From assembly GCA_934343915.1 (NCBI GenBank), contig CAKRIL010000037.1, positions 1 to 26,073 of the forward strand: a stretch of 26,073 bases of DNA, read 5' to 3'. The number at the start of each line of letters is the position of its first letter. Positions within the stretch are counted from its first letter, which is position 1. Positions 1 through 7,177 of this stretch are shown one piece after another. The position numbers and the translations under genes were made by a program. This DNA comes from an uncultured Lachnospiraceae bacterium. Its GTDB lineage: Bacteria > Bacillota > Clostridia > Lachnospirales > Lachnospiraceae. The notes beneath the pieces are model-generated. The model was not told where the DNA came from. It did not search any database and was given only the letters and a program-made list of their open reading frames with translations.

Positions 1-73
1 GGGGTCTTAGCTCAGCTGGGAGAGCATCTGCCTTACAAGCAGAGGGTCATAGGTTCGAGCCCTATAGGCCCCA
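1..73 (+). tRNA. tRNA-Val (anticodon TAC)
   Basis: A complete cloverleaf begins at the first base of the window. The acceptor arm GGGGTCT pairs with AGGCCCC (one G-T pair). The D arm contains AGCTCAGCTGGGAGAGC, the anticodon loop CTTACAA carries TAC, and the T arm is ATAGG-TTCGAGC-CCTAT. The discriminator is A73. CCA is not encoded, since ATAC follows. Any promoter lies outside the window. tRNA-Met follows 19 bases later, so the two are probably co-transcribed. Confidence 0.97.
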
Positions 74-92
74 TACATTATCAATTTAATAT

Positions 93-166
93 GGCGAGAT
101 AGCTCAGTTGGCTAGAGCACATGGTTCATACCCATGGTGTCAGGGGTTCAAATCCCTTTCTCGCTA
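93..166 (+). tRNA. tRNA-Met, elongator (anticodon CAT)
   Basis: The acceptor GGCGAGA pairs with TCTCGCT (terminal G-T wobble). The anticodon stem CATGG/CCATG closes the loop TTCATAC, which carries CAT. The T arm is AGGGG-TTCAAAT-CCCTT. The first acceptor pair is not the mismatch expected of an initiator, and the stem lacks the three G-C pairs of initiator tRNA. A lysidine-modified tRNA-Ile2 also carries CAT; the TTCATAC loop favours Met. CCA is not encoded. Confidence 0.93.
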
Positions 167-172
167 CTAACT

Positions 173-206
173 AAGGACTGAAGAATTTCAGTCCTTTTTC
201 TTTTTG
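173..206 (+). terminator. Intrinsic terminator of the tRNA-Val/tRNA-Met unit
   Basis: A perfect 10-bp stem, AAGGACTGAA (173-182) with TTCAGTCCTT (187-196), has a 4-nt loop and is followed by TTTTCTTTTT. It begins 6 bases after the tRNA-Met discriminator, so it ends the tRNA transcript. Confidence 0.93.
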
Positions 207-333
207 TTTGCCGGAGGTTCTCGCCTTCGCTCTAATTTTATATATATACATATATAATTTATATGGTTTAACAGAGTGTTGTCATATGATAAAATACAGA
301 TAATTTATAAATATCATTGAGGTGAGGATTATT

Positions 334-1926
334 ATGTTAAAATTACCTGCAATTTTCAGTGACAATATGGTGCTCCAGCGGTGGGCACATGTATGCATAT
401 GGGGAGAGGCACAGGGCACAGAGTACGTCGAAGCCTCGATAGCGGGACAGAGCGTGAGAACCCGCGTGGAGAATGGATGCTTTGAGCTGAGGCTCAACCC
501 GATGGAGGCGGGAGGCCCTTATGAGCTTGTTGTGAAGTCGGCTGTTGATTTGCCTGACAAGCTGGATGGCGGAGAAGAGATTATTGTGTATAGGAATGTT
601 CTTGTCGGTGAGGTGTGGCTTGCGGGGGGACAGTCCAATATGGAGCTTGAACTTCAGAACAGTGACAACGGAAAAGAGGTTGTGGAGCATACGCAGGATG
701 AACTGCTTAGATTCTATTACACACCGAAGATAAGCTATATATGTGATGAACTTTTTGAAGTGGAGAAGAATAATCACTGGATGAAGTGTGAGCCGGGAAC
801 GACTGCCACATGGTCGGCGGTTGCATATTACTGGGCTGTCAGGATGAGAAAGGTGCTTGATGTACCGGTCGGAATTGTGGGCTGCAACTGGGGCGGAACG
901 TATGCACATAACTGGGTGAGCAGGGAAAGCCTGCTGTCTCATGAGAAGACAAGACATTTCGTGGAGGAATATGAGGATATGGTGGCTCATCAGGACTTTG
1001 ATGAGTACCTTAAGGAGCTTGAGGATTATAGGGAGTACTACAAGGAATGGGTAAAGCGCGTTGACGCATGCTATGCCGAAAATCCGGACATTGAATGGTC
1101 GAAGGTGCTTGAAATATGCGGCGAGAACCGCTGGCCGGGACCTTCGGGACCGAGATTTGAGTACAGACCATATGGACTGTATGAGAGTATGCTGATAAGA
1201 GTTGCACCATATACGGTAAAAGGAGCCCTCTACTATCAGGGCGAGAATGATGAGAATAACAATGAGATATATGACGTGCTGCTTTACAATCTGATATCCG
1301 AGTGGAGAAGGCTGTGGCATAATGATGAGATGGCTTTTTCCATTGTGCAGCTTCCTGTTCATGACCCTGACACGGAAAAGACGGGACACGGCTGGGGCGG
1401 TATAAGACGGGCGCAGGATAAAATATGCAGAACAGTGAAGAATACGTCCTTGACGGTCATAACGGACTGCGGCAATAAGAAGAATATTCATCCTACTGAC
1501 AAGCGTACGGTCGGAGAAAGACTTGCCGAGAATACCCTGCGTGATATATACGGGCTAAGCGGGCATAATGGAAACGGCGCGAGGCTCAGAATCTATGAGG
1601 TTGCGAAGAGGGAAGGACATGTAGGAATTATGCTGCATTTTGACGGTGCAGAGGACGGCTTTTACAGAAAAAAGAAGGACTGTGAGGGAGCTGCAAAGCC
1701 GGAGGAACTCATAGCTTTTGACTGTGGAGAGGAAATCTGCGAGAGCGGCTTTGAAATAGGCGGTGATGTGTATTACCCTGCCAAAGCACAGGCACTCGGA
1801 AACGATATATTCATATACAGTCCGCAGGTGGATGAACCTGTAAGTGCAAGATACGGAAATGACAATTATTTCAGACCGATTTTCCTTGACAAAGAGGGCA
1901 GACCGATTGTACCATTTTGGTTGTGA
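334..1926 (+). CDS. Sialate O-acetylesterase-like SGNH/GDSL hydrolase
   Basis: 530-residue protein of the sialate O-acetylesterase (SASA) family, which removes acetyl esters from sialic acids or, in some members, from xylan-type sugars. Visible family marks are the N-terminal AIFSDNMVLQR segment, the nucleophile motif GGQSNME with Ser101, QLP near residue 345, and the acid/base region with Asp378 and His386 in IHPTDKR, followed by GERLA. There is no signal peptide, so it should act in the cytoplasm on imported sugars. The ATG at 334 is chosen because GAGGTGAGG lies 7 bases upstream; an in-frame GTG at 322 sits inside that ribosome binding site. The gene stands alone between a tRNA terminator and ispF, with no sugar genes beside it. 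A weak -35-like TTGTCA (279-284) lies in the AT-rich upstream gap. The substrate cannot be told from sequence. Confidence 0.85.
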   Translation: MLKLPAIFSDNMVLQRWAHVCIWGEAQGTEYVEASIAGQSVRTRVENGCFELRLNPMEAGGPYELVVKSAVDLPDKLDGGEEIIVYRNVLVGEVWLAGGQSNMELELQNSDNGKEVVEHTQDELLRFYYTPKISYICDELFEVEKNNHWMKCEPGTTATWSAVAYYWAVRMRKVLDVPVGIVGCNWGGTYAHNWVSRESLLSHEKTRHFVEEYEDMVAHQDFDEYLKELEDYREYYKEWVKRVDACYAENPDIEWSKVLEICGENRWPGPSGPRFEYRPYGLYESMLIRVAPYTVKGALYYQGENDENNNEIYDVLLYNLISEWRRLWHNDEMAFSIVQLPVHDPDTEKTGHGWGGIRRAQDKICRTVKNTSLTVITDCGNKKNIHPTDKRTVGERLAENTLRDIYGLSGHNGNGARLRIYEVAKREGHVGIMLHFDGAEDGFYRKKKDCEGAAKPEELIAFDCGEEICESGFEIGGDVYYPAKAQALGNDIFIYSPQVDEPVSARYGNDNYFRPIFLDKEGRPIVPFWL

Positions 1927-1938
1927 TTATTAGATTAT

Positions 1939-1984
1939 GGCGGTAATATGCTGTATTTGTGGCATGTGCTTATGCCTGACCGCC
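1939..1984 (+). other. Stem-loop between the esterase gene and ispF
   Basis: GGCGGT (1939-1944) is complementary to ACCGCC (1979-1984), and an inner hairpin GGCAT/ATGCC (1961-1965 with 1972-1976) lies between them. No U-run follows (TGGAAAAGAGG), so this is not a standard terminator. It may be an mRNA processing or stabilising structure, or a weak attenuator before ispF. Confidence 0.4.
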
Positions 1985-2000
1985 TGGAAAAGAGGTATTT

Positions 2001-2573
2001 ATGAGAGTTGGAATGGGATATGATGTTCATAGATTGGTTCCGGAGAGGGATTTGATAATAGGCGGAGTAAAGATTCCTTATGAGAAGGGACTTTTGGGAC
2101 ATTCGGACGCGGATGTGCTGCTTCATGCGATAATGGATGCACTTTTAGGTGCTGCTGCGCTCGGTGACATCGGAAAGCATTTTCCGGATAATGACCCTGA
2201 ATATAAGGGAGCGGACAGCCTTGTGCTGCTTAAGAGGGTAGGAGAAATGCTGTCCGAGGAAGGATATGTGATAGAAAATATCGACAGTACAATCATAGCG
2301 CAGAAGCCTAAGATGGCACCGCATATTGAGCAGATGAGAAAGAATATTGCCGATACGCTCGGGCTTGACATCACAAGAGTTAATGTCAAGGCGACGACGG
2401 AGGAAGGACTTGGCTTCACCGGAACAGGTGAGGGAATATCCTCACAGGCGGTGGCACTCATCATGTCGGTTGAGAATTATATATACGATAATATCGCAAG
2501 AGGACAGTTCATATCAAGTGATGCACCTGCGGGAGGCTGTGCGGGCTGTCAGGGCTGCCGTAAGAACAGTTAA
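2001..2573 (+). CDS. ispF: 2-C-methyl-D-erythritol 2,4-cyclodiphosphate synthase (IspF)
   Basis: Cyclises CDP-methylerythritol 2-phosphate to methylerythritol 2,4-cyclodiphosphate in the non-mevalonate isoprenoid pathway; members are cytoplasmic homotrimers. The metal-binding residues Asp8 and His10 (GYDVHRL) and His42 (GHSDADVLLHAI) are present, as are GDIGKHFPD and the C-terminal core segment VNVKATTEEGLGFTGTGEGI. The family core is about 155-160 residues; this protein has 190. The extra 30 or so residues end in a cysteine cluster, Cys180-x2-Cys183-x2-Cys186, next to RKNS. The ATG is preceded by AAAAGAGG. The reading frame runs without disturbance into the tail. In Bacillus, ispF also precedes the cysE-cysS genes, but with gltX between them, which is missing here. 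Confidence 0.96.
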   Translation: MRVGMGYDVHRLVPERDLIIGGVKIPYEKGLLGHSDADVLLHAIMDALLGAAALGDIGKHFPDNDPEYKGADSLVLLKRVGEMLSEEGYVIENIDSTIIAQKPKMAPHIEQMRKNIADTLGLDITRVNVKATTEEGLGFTGTGEGISSQAVALIMSVENYIYDNIARGQFISSDAPAGGCAGCQGCRKNS

Positions 2574-2580
2574 AAAAAGA

Positions 2581-2609
2581 TTGACAAAATCAGTCTGCGT
2601 GCATATTCT
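2581..2609 (+). promoter_or_regulatory. Sigma-A type promoter of the cysE operon
   Basis: A perfect -35 TTGACA (2581-2586), a 17-base spacer and the -10 TATTCT (2604-2609), starting 7 bases after the ispF stop. It places the transcription start near 2616, just ahead of the T-box leader. Confidence 0.75.
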
Positions 2610-2639
2610 ATTAGTGGAAATGACTTTAATATACAGATG

Positions 2640-2884
2640 CTTAGAAGGAAAAGAGTAGCGGAGTATTCACTGTTGCAGAGAGAAGAGCTCATCCTTAGGA
2701 TGATGGTGGAAGTTCTTTACATGAATTTCGTGAAGTGCGTTCCTGAGCATATCGGGGGAAAGAGAGTATCCCGATACGGCGGACACCGTTATATGTCATC
2801 GAGATAAGAGGCAGGTGCCTCTTAAGTAGAGTGGAACCGCGATAACCTTGCCTCTATAATAATTATATAGTGGCAGGGTTTTTT
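2640..2884 (+). promoter_or_regulatory. Cysteine-specific T-box leader
   Basis: A transcription-attenuating riboswitch that senses uncharged tRNA. Stem I features are present: AGAGAGAAGAG near 2678-2688, GGTGGAAG near 2705-2712, and the specifier region GTGAAGTGCGTTCCTGAG, with TGC (Cys) at 2736-2738. A probable stem III is AAGAGGC/GCCTCTT around 2807-2824. The conserved T-box AGTGGAACCGCG lies at 2830-2841. Its TGGA would pair with a UCCA tRNA end, matching the U discriminator of bacterial tRNA-Cys. TAGAG (2827-2831) can pair with CTCTA (2852-2856) as antiterminator, competing with the terminator. Downstream genes are cysE and cysS, which agrees with the specifier. The 5' boundary is approximate. 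Confidence 0.93.
2844..2884 (+). terminator. T-box terminator hairpin
   Basis: AACCTTGCC (2844-2852) pairs with GGCAGGGTT (2872-2880) with one G-T pair. An inner CTATA/TATAG extension and a run of six or more T residues complete it. It shares bases with the antiterminator and ends 25 bases before the cysE start. Confidence 0.9.
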
Positions 2885-2909
2885 ACATATTATGTTAAAG
2901 GAGAAAGTC

Positions 2910-3536
2910 ATGTTTGACAGCATAAAGCAGGAAATTGCCATAATACGCGACAGAGACCCGGCAATTAAGTCGGATATGGAGGTGTTTTTGTACCCGTCGT
3001 TCAAGGCAATACTCAAATATAGAAGAGCTCACAGACTGTATGAGAAGAAGCATTATTTTTTAGCACGCTGGATATCACAGAGAGCGGCTAGAAAGACCGG
3101 AATAGAGATTCATCCCGGGGCAACAATAGGAAAGGGGCTGTTTATAGACCACGGACACGGAGTTGTAATCGGAGAGACCACTATAATCGGAGATAATGTA
3201 ACCCTGTATCAGGGAGTTACACTCGGAGGAACCGGAAAGCAGAAGGGCAAGAGACATCCGACGCTTGAGGATAATGTCATGGTTGGAACCGGAGCCAAGG
3301 TCTTAGGCGATATAACCATAGGAGCAGGCTCTATGATAGGAGCAGGTTCAGTGGTGCTCAGTGACGTTCCGCCTAATTCCACGGTTGTAGGAGTTCCGGG
3401 AAGAGTGGTTAAGCGCGATAATGTGAGAGTGCCGAGCGCTGACCTTGATCAGGTTCATCTGCCTGACCCGGTTATGAATGATATACAGCAGTTAAAAGAG
3501 ACAGTTGCAAGACTGGTAAAGCATATGGAGGAATAG
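2910..3536 (+). CDS. cysE: Serine O-acetyltransferase (CysE)
   Basis: Transfers acetyl from acetyl-CoA to L-serine, giving O-acetylserine for cysteine synthesis. The 208-residue protein has the N-terminal helical part with DPAIKSDMEVFLYPSFKAI, then a left-handed beta-helix of hexapeptide repeats from about residue 65 to 165 (IHPGATIG, IIGDNV, ITIGAGSMIGAGSVV). The active-site segment is D80-H-G-H83-G followed by VVIGET, and VVGVPGRVV closes the helix. The ATG at 2910 is preferred because AAAGGAG lies 7 bases before it; an in-frame ATG at 2892 lies upstream of that site. It is the first gene after the Cys T-box, so its expression should rise when tRNA-Cys is uncharged. Stop and cysS start are 6 bases apart. 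Confidence 0.96.
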   Translation: MFDSIKQEIAIIRDRDPAIKSDMEVFLYPSFKAILKYRRAHRLYEKKHYFLARWISQRAARKTGIEIHPGATIGKGLFIDHGHGVVIGETTIIGDNVTLYQGVTLGGTGKQKGKRHPTLEDNVMVGTGAKVLGDITIGAGSMIGAGSVVLSDVPPNSTVVGVPGRVVKRDNVRVPSADLDQVHLPDPVMNDIQQLKETVARLVKHMEE

Positions 3537-3542
3537 AATACA

Positions 3543-4964
3543 ATGGAAAACAGAATTCGTTTTTTTAACACACTTACAAGAAATGTGGAGCTTTTTGTAC
3601 CGAATGAGGACGGCAAGGTTAAGATGTATACCTGCGGACCTACGGTATACCACTATGCACACATTGGAAATCTTAGAAGCTACATTATGGAGGATATTCT
3701 TGAAAAGACACTCCGCTATGTGGGATATGATGTGAAGAGAGTAATGAACATCACGGATGTAGGACATCTTTCAAGTGATGCTGATACCGGCGAGGATAAG
3801 ATGCTCAAGGGTGCGAAGAGAGAGCACAAGACGGTTATGGAGATTGCCAAGTTCTATACGGATGCATTTCTTTCTGACTGCAATAAGCTCAATATCCGCA
3901 TACCGGATGTGGTTGAGCCGGCGACCAACTGCATAGATGAGTTCATTCATATGGTAAGCGTGCTGCTTGAGAAGGGCTACGCATACATTGCCGGCGAGAA
4001 CGTATATTTTGACACATCTAAGCTCAAGGACTACTATGTGTTCTCAAGCCAGAGCGAGAAGGAGCTTATGGTGGGCGTGCGTGATGATGTCAGCGAGGAC
4101 ACCAATAAGAGAAATAAGGCGGATTTCGTATTATGGTTTACCAAGTCGAAGTTCGACAATCAGGAGCTTAAGTGGGATAGCCCATGGGGTGTCGGATATC
4201 CGGGATGGCATATTGAGTGCTCATGCATAAGTATGAAGCACCTTGGCGAGTATATGGACATTCACTGCGGCGGTGTGGACAATATTTTCCCGCATCACAC
4301 GAATGAGATTGCACAGAGTGAGTCGTATCTTGGACATAAGTGGTGCAACTACTGGTTCCATGTTCATCATCTCAATGACAAGACAGGCAAGATGAGTAAG
4401 TCGACGGGAAATATCCTTACCGTATCAGTTCTTGAGGAGAAGGGCTATGACCCGCTTGTGTACAGAATGTTCTGCCTTCAGTCACATTATCGCAAGCCGC
4501 TTGAATTCTCATATGAGATTATGGATAATGTGGCAGCAGCGTACAACAAGCTTGTAAAGAAGATTGGTACGTTAAAGGACGAGGGAGAGGTTGAAAAGGA
4601 AGCATTCGATAAGTATAAGGACAGCTTCATAGAAGCTCTTGCCAACGATATCAACACCTCGAGTGCACTCACGGTTGTATATGATGTACTGAGAGCTGAC
4701 ATGAACGACAAGACGAAGCTTGAGCTTATAAAGAGCTTTGATGAAGTGCTCTCACTTAATCTTACAAGGGAATGCGGCAAGGCTGAAGCAGCCGATGATG
4801 TTGATGATGAACTCACACAGTTCGTTCTCGCCAAGATTGAGGAGCGCAAGGCTGCCAAGAAGGAGAAGGACTTTGCCAAGGCTGATGCCATCCGCGAGGA
4901 GCTTTTAGCAAAGGGAATCGTAATTAAGGACACAAGAGAAGGAACTGTTTGGGAGAAGGCATAA
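3543..4964 (+). CDS. cysS: Cysteinyl-tRNA synthetase
   Basis: Class I aminoacyl-tRNA synthetase that charges tRNA-Cys. The 473-residue length is usual. Marks are Cys31 in TCGPTVY (a zinc ligand in the family), the HIGN signature at 40-43, the WHIECS segment with the second zinc cysteine, HHTNEIAQSE, and KMSKS at 283-287. The C-terminal part is the helical anticodon-binding region ending in GIVIKDTREGTVWEKA. The start follows GGAGG by about 11 bases. Together with cysE it is controlled by the Cys T-box, so cysteine synthesis and charging respond to the same signal. Its TAA overlaps the mrnC ATG by one base. Confidence 0.97.
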   Translation: MENRIRFFNTLTRNVELFVPNEDGKVKMYTCGPTVYHYAHIGNLRSYIMEDILEKTLRYVGYDVKRVMNITDVGHLSSDADTGEDKMLKGAKREHKTVMEIAKFYTDAFLSDCNKLNIRIPDVVEPATNCIDEFIHMVSVLLEKGYAYIAGENVYFDTSKLKDYYVFSSQSEKELMVGVRDDVSEDTNKRNKADFVLWFTKSKFDNQELKWDSPWGVGYPGWHIECSCISMKHLGEYMDIHCGGVDNIFPHHTNEIAQSESYLGHKWCNYWFHVHHLNDKTGKMSKSTGNILTVSVLEEKGYDPLVYRMFCLQSHYRKPLEFSYEIMDNVAAAYNKLVKKIGTLKDEGEVEKEAFDKYKDSFIEALANDINTSSALTVVYDVLRADMNDKTKLELIKSFDEVLSLNLTRECGKAEAADDVDDELTQFVLAKIEERKAAKKEKDFAKADAIREELLAKGIVIKDTREGTVWEKA

Positions 4965-5392
4965 TGGACAGAGTAATCCGTGAAGTATTTGAGATGAAGG
5001 ACGTGGATGCGGACAGCTATTCACCGCTTACGCTGGCTTATATAGGCGACTGCGTGTATGAGCTTACGATAAGAACGCTGCTTGTCAACAAGGGGAATGC
5101 ACCCGTGAACAAGCTTAATAAGAAGGCGAGCGAGCTCGCCAAGGCACCTACACAGTCAAGGATGATAAGCATGCTTGTGGAGAATGAGCTCCTCACTGAG
5201 GAGGAGCTTGCCGTATACAAGAGAGGGCGCAACGCGAAATCCTTTTCAACCGCGAAGAATGCCACGGTGAGCGATTACCGCCGTGCGACAGGCTTCGAGG
5301 CACTCATAGGCTGGCTCTATATCAAGGGCGAGAGTAAGCGTGCGCTTGAGATAATCAAGCTTGCATTTGATAAACTGGAATTAATCAAATAA
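4964..5392 (+). CDS. mrnC: Mini-ribonuclease III
   Basis: Dimeric RNase III-like nuclease without a double-stranded RNA binding domain; in Bacillus it finishes 23S rRNA ends. At 142 residues it is the expected size. The catalytic motif YIGDCVYE (Asp29, Glu33) lies near the N terminus, and the other conserved block is DYRRATGFEALIGWLY. VNKLNKKASELAKAPTQ fits the family. The start is the ATG whose A is the last base of the cysS stop; GGGAGAAGG precedes it. The tight linkage to cysS matches the Firmicute order cysE-cysS-mrnC-rlmB. Confidence 0.94.
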   Translation: MDRVIREVFEMKDVDADSYSPLTLAYIGDCVYELTIRTLLVNKGNAPVNKLNKKASELAKAPTQSRMISMLVENELLTEEELAVYKRGRNAKSFSTAKNATVSDYRRATGFEALIGWLYIKGESKRALEIIKLAFDKLELIK

Positions 5393-5443
5393 CAATTTGA
5401 AATAATCAAATATTTACTTAAATTAGGTAACTAATTGACCACT

Positions 5444-5607
5444 ATATACTGAACAGTTGTGTAATTTTACTATATTGCAAGTCAGGTGCTTTTTGCTCGC
5501 CGGCGTTTGGTGGCTGTATTCTAGCCGCCTATGCGCCGTTGCGTAGCAAAACGCAGCGAAAGCGTGCCTGACGGCAATATAGCAAAATTACACAACGTCC
5601 GGTATAT
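5444..5607. repeat. 164-bp imperfect palindrome between mrnC and rlmB
   Basis: GTTGTGTAATTTTACTATATTGC (5456-5478) matches the reverse complement of 5574-5596 at 22 of 23 positions. The match extends outward through ATATAC (5444-5449) and GTATAT (5602-5607). Inward it continues with GTCAGG (5481-5486)/CCTGAC (5567-5572), CGGCGT/GCGCCG and GGTGGC/GCCGCC, closing on a 9-base loop. AT-rich arms and a GC-rich centre, with no reading frame, suggest a small non-autonomous palindromic element or a large structured RNA in the operon. No terminator T-run follows. Copies elsewhere in the genome cannot be judged from one window. Confidence 0.85.
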
Positions 5608-5627
5608 GCATATGAAAGGAGTACAAC

Positions 5628-6374
5628 TTGAGATACGAAGAGTACACAATAGAAGGGCGCAATGCGGTTATAGAAGCATTTCGTTCGGGAAAGACGATAG
5701 ATAAGCTCTTTGTTCTTGACGGATGTCAGGACGGGCCGATTAAGACAATTATCCGCGAGGCAAAAAAAGGTGATACAATAATCAATTTTGTGACAAAGGA
5801 AAGACTTGACGAGATGAGTCAGACCGGACATCATCAGGGAGCGATTGCGAAGGCTGCGGCTTACGAGTATGCCGAGGTTTCGGATATACTTGCCGCTGCA
5901 AGGGAAAAGGGAGAGCCGCCGTTCATTCTGCTTCTTGACGGAATAGAGGATCCTCACAATCTTGGTGCAATAATCCGTACAGCGAACCTCGCCGGAGCAC
6001 ATGGAGTGATAATACCGAAAAGACGTGCTGTAGGACTTACGGCAGTTGTTGCCAAGACAAGTGCGGGTGCAATCAATTACACTCCGGTTGCCAAGGTCAC
6101 CAACCTCGCAAGTACTATTGATGAGCTTAAGAAGGAAGGAATGTGGTTCGTCTGCGCAGATATGGGCGGGGAACTGATGTATAAGCAGAATCTTACCGGA
6201 CCTATCGGTCTCGTTATTGGAAATGAGGGCGAGGGCGTGAGCAGACTTATCAGGGAAAAATGTGATTTTATCACATCCATTCCGATGAAGGGCGATATAG
6301 ATTCACTCAATGCTTCGGTGGCAGCAGGTGTTCTCTCGTATGAGATTGTGCGTCAGAGAATGATGAGCAAATAA
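5628..6374 (+). CDS. rlmB: 23S rRNA 2'-O-methyltransferase, RlmB/TrmH (SpoU) family
   Basis: SPOUT-class methyltransferase expected to methylate the 2'-OH of a guanosine in 23S rRNA (G2251 in E. coli). The 248-residue protein has an N-terminal substrate-binding part (IEGRNAVIEAFRSG, then HHQGAIA), followed by the knotted catalytic domain with NLGAIIRTANLAGAHGV, IGNEGEGVSRL at 197-207 and SLNASVAAGVLSYEI. The start is TTG at 5628, supported by AAAGGAG 6 bases upstream and the absence of a nearer ATG. It lies just after the long palindrome and 8 bases before the sigma factor gene. The family member is inferred from context and length; the site specificity is not proven by sequence. Confidence 0.92.
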   Translation: MRYEEYTIEGRNAVIEAFRSGKTIDKLFVLDGCQDGPIKTIIREAKKGDTIINFVTKERLDEMSQTGHHQGAIAKAAAYEYAEVSDILAAAREKGEPPFILLLDGIEDPHNLGAIIRTANLAGAHGVIIPKRRAVGLTAVVAKTSAGAINYTPVAKVTNLASTIDELKKEGMWFVCADMGGELMYKQNLTGPIGLVIGNEGEGVSRLIREKCDFITSIPMKGDIDSLNASVAAGVLSYEIVRQRMMSK

Positions 6375-6382
6375 GGAAGGTT

Positions 6383-6985
6383 ATGGGAATAAAAAATTAC
6401 AGGGAATATTCTGATGAACTTTTGGTAAGCATGGCAAGAGATGGCGATGAGAAGGCTGAGGACTTCCTTCTTAAAAAATATAAGGATTTTGTAAGGTCGA
6501 AGGCGAGAGCATATTTTCTTGTCGGTGGCGACAGTGATGACCTTATACAGGAGGGCATGATTGGTCTGTATAATGCCATAAGCCATTATGATGAGAGCAA
6601 GGCTTCATCGTTTATGACCTACGCAGCCATATGCATTAACAATAAGCTGCTGTCGGCGGTGTCTGCCGATAACAGGAAGAAGAATGAGCCGCTTAACGGT
6701 TATGTCTCACTGTACAGTGTTATAACGGACGATGCAGGAGAGGAGGCATCCCTTTCGGAGGTGCTTCCCGATATGGACAATGTAAATCCCGAGGATATTA
6801 TCCTCAATGAAGAGCAGGAGAAACTTGCAAAAAAGCGTCTGCTTGGGAAGCTGAGCAAGCTTGAAAAAGAGATTCTCTCGTATTACCTTGAGGGAATGAG
6901 CTATTCTGAGATTGCGGCACTCATCGGTAAGACAGATAAGTCCGTCGATAATGCGATACAGAGAATACGTTCAAAAATGAAATAA
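6383..6985 (+). CDS. sigH: RNA polymerase sigma factor, SigH (Spo0H) type
   Basis: 200-residue sigma-70 family factor. Region 2 spans about residues 14-95, with DDLIQEGMIGLYNAISHYD and FMTYAAICINNKL (core binding and -10 recognition). Region 4 is at 157-200, with LSKLEKEILSYYLEGMSYSEIA and KSVDNAIQRIRSK. The length and the position directly after rlmB match SigH of Bacillus and Clostridia, which controls early stationary-phase and sporulation genes. Whether this organism sporulates cannot be seen. The ribosome binding site AAGGAAGG lies just ahead of ATG. In Bacillus, yacP (rae1) lies between rlmB and sigH; it is absent here, and the two genes are 8 bases apart. Confidence 0.9.
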   Translation: MGIKNYREYSDELLVSMARDGDEKAEDFLLKKYKDFVRSKARAYFLVGGDSDDLIQEGMIGLYNAISHYDESKASSFMTYAAICINNKLLSAVSADNRKKNEPLNGYVSLYSVITDDAGEEASLSEVLPDMDNVNPEDIILNEEQEKLAKKRLLGKLSKLEKEILSYYLEGMSYSEIAALIGKTDKSVDNAIQRIRSKMK

Positions 6986-6989
6986 TTTC

Positions 6990-7018
6990 TTGACAAAGCA
7001 TCTAAAGTTTGATATTAT
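6990..7018 (+). promoter_or_regulatory. Promoter of tRNA-Thr
   Basis: TTGACA (6990-6995), exactly 17 bases, then TATTAT (7013-7018). It lies 4 bases after the sigH stop and about 40 bases before the tRNA, as expected for a strong stable-RNA promoter. Confidence 0.88.
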
Positions 7019-7057
7019 ATGGATTCGGGTGATGCAGTGCATCTGCCCGTTCATGTT

Positions 7058-7130
7058 GCTACTATGGCTCAGTCGGTAGAGCGTCGCCTTGGTAAGGCGG
7101 AGGTCACGGGTTCGATTCCCGTTAGTAGCT
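7058..7130 (+). tRNA. tRNA-Thr (anticodon GGT)
   Basis: The acceptor GCTACTA pairs perfectly with TAGTAGC. The D arm is GGCTCAGTCGGTAGAGC, the anticodon loop CTTGGTA carries GGT between CGCC/GGCG stems, and the T arm is ACGGG-TTCGATT-CCCGT. The discriminator is T and CCA is not encoded. It has its own promoter and terminator, so it is a single-gene transcription unit. Confidence 0.97.
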
Positions 7131-7140
7131 TACGCGGAAG

Positions 7141-7169
7141 AGGGTATAGCCAAGAGCTATACCCTTTTT
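7141..7169 (+). terminator. Intrinsic terminator of tRNA-Thr
   Basis: A perfect 10-bp stem, AGGGTATAGC (7141-7150) with GCTATACCCT (7156-7165), has the loop CAAGA and a following T-run. It starts 10 bases after the tRNA. Confidence 0.93.
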
Positions 7170-7177
7170 CTGTGTGT

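Noticed and set aside
93..166. The CAT-anticodon tRNA as initiator tRNA or tRNA-Ile2.
   Set aside because: It lacks the initiator-type first-pair mismatch and three G-C anticodon stem pairs, and the TTCATAC loop is that of elongator Met. Ile2 is not fully excluded.
343..1491. A 382-residue open frame on the - strand opposite the esterase gene.
   Set aside because: The translation has no recognisable domain and an odd composition; the + strand frame has clear catalytic motifs and a ribosome binding site. It is an antisense shadow.
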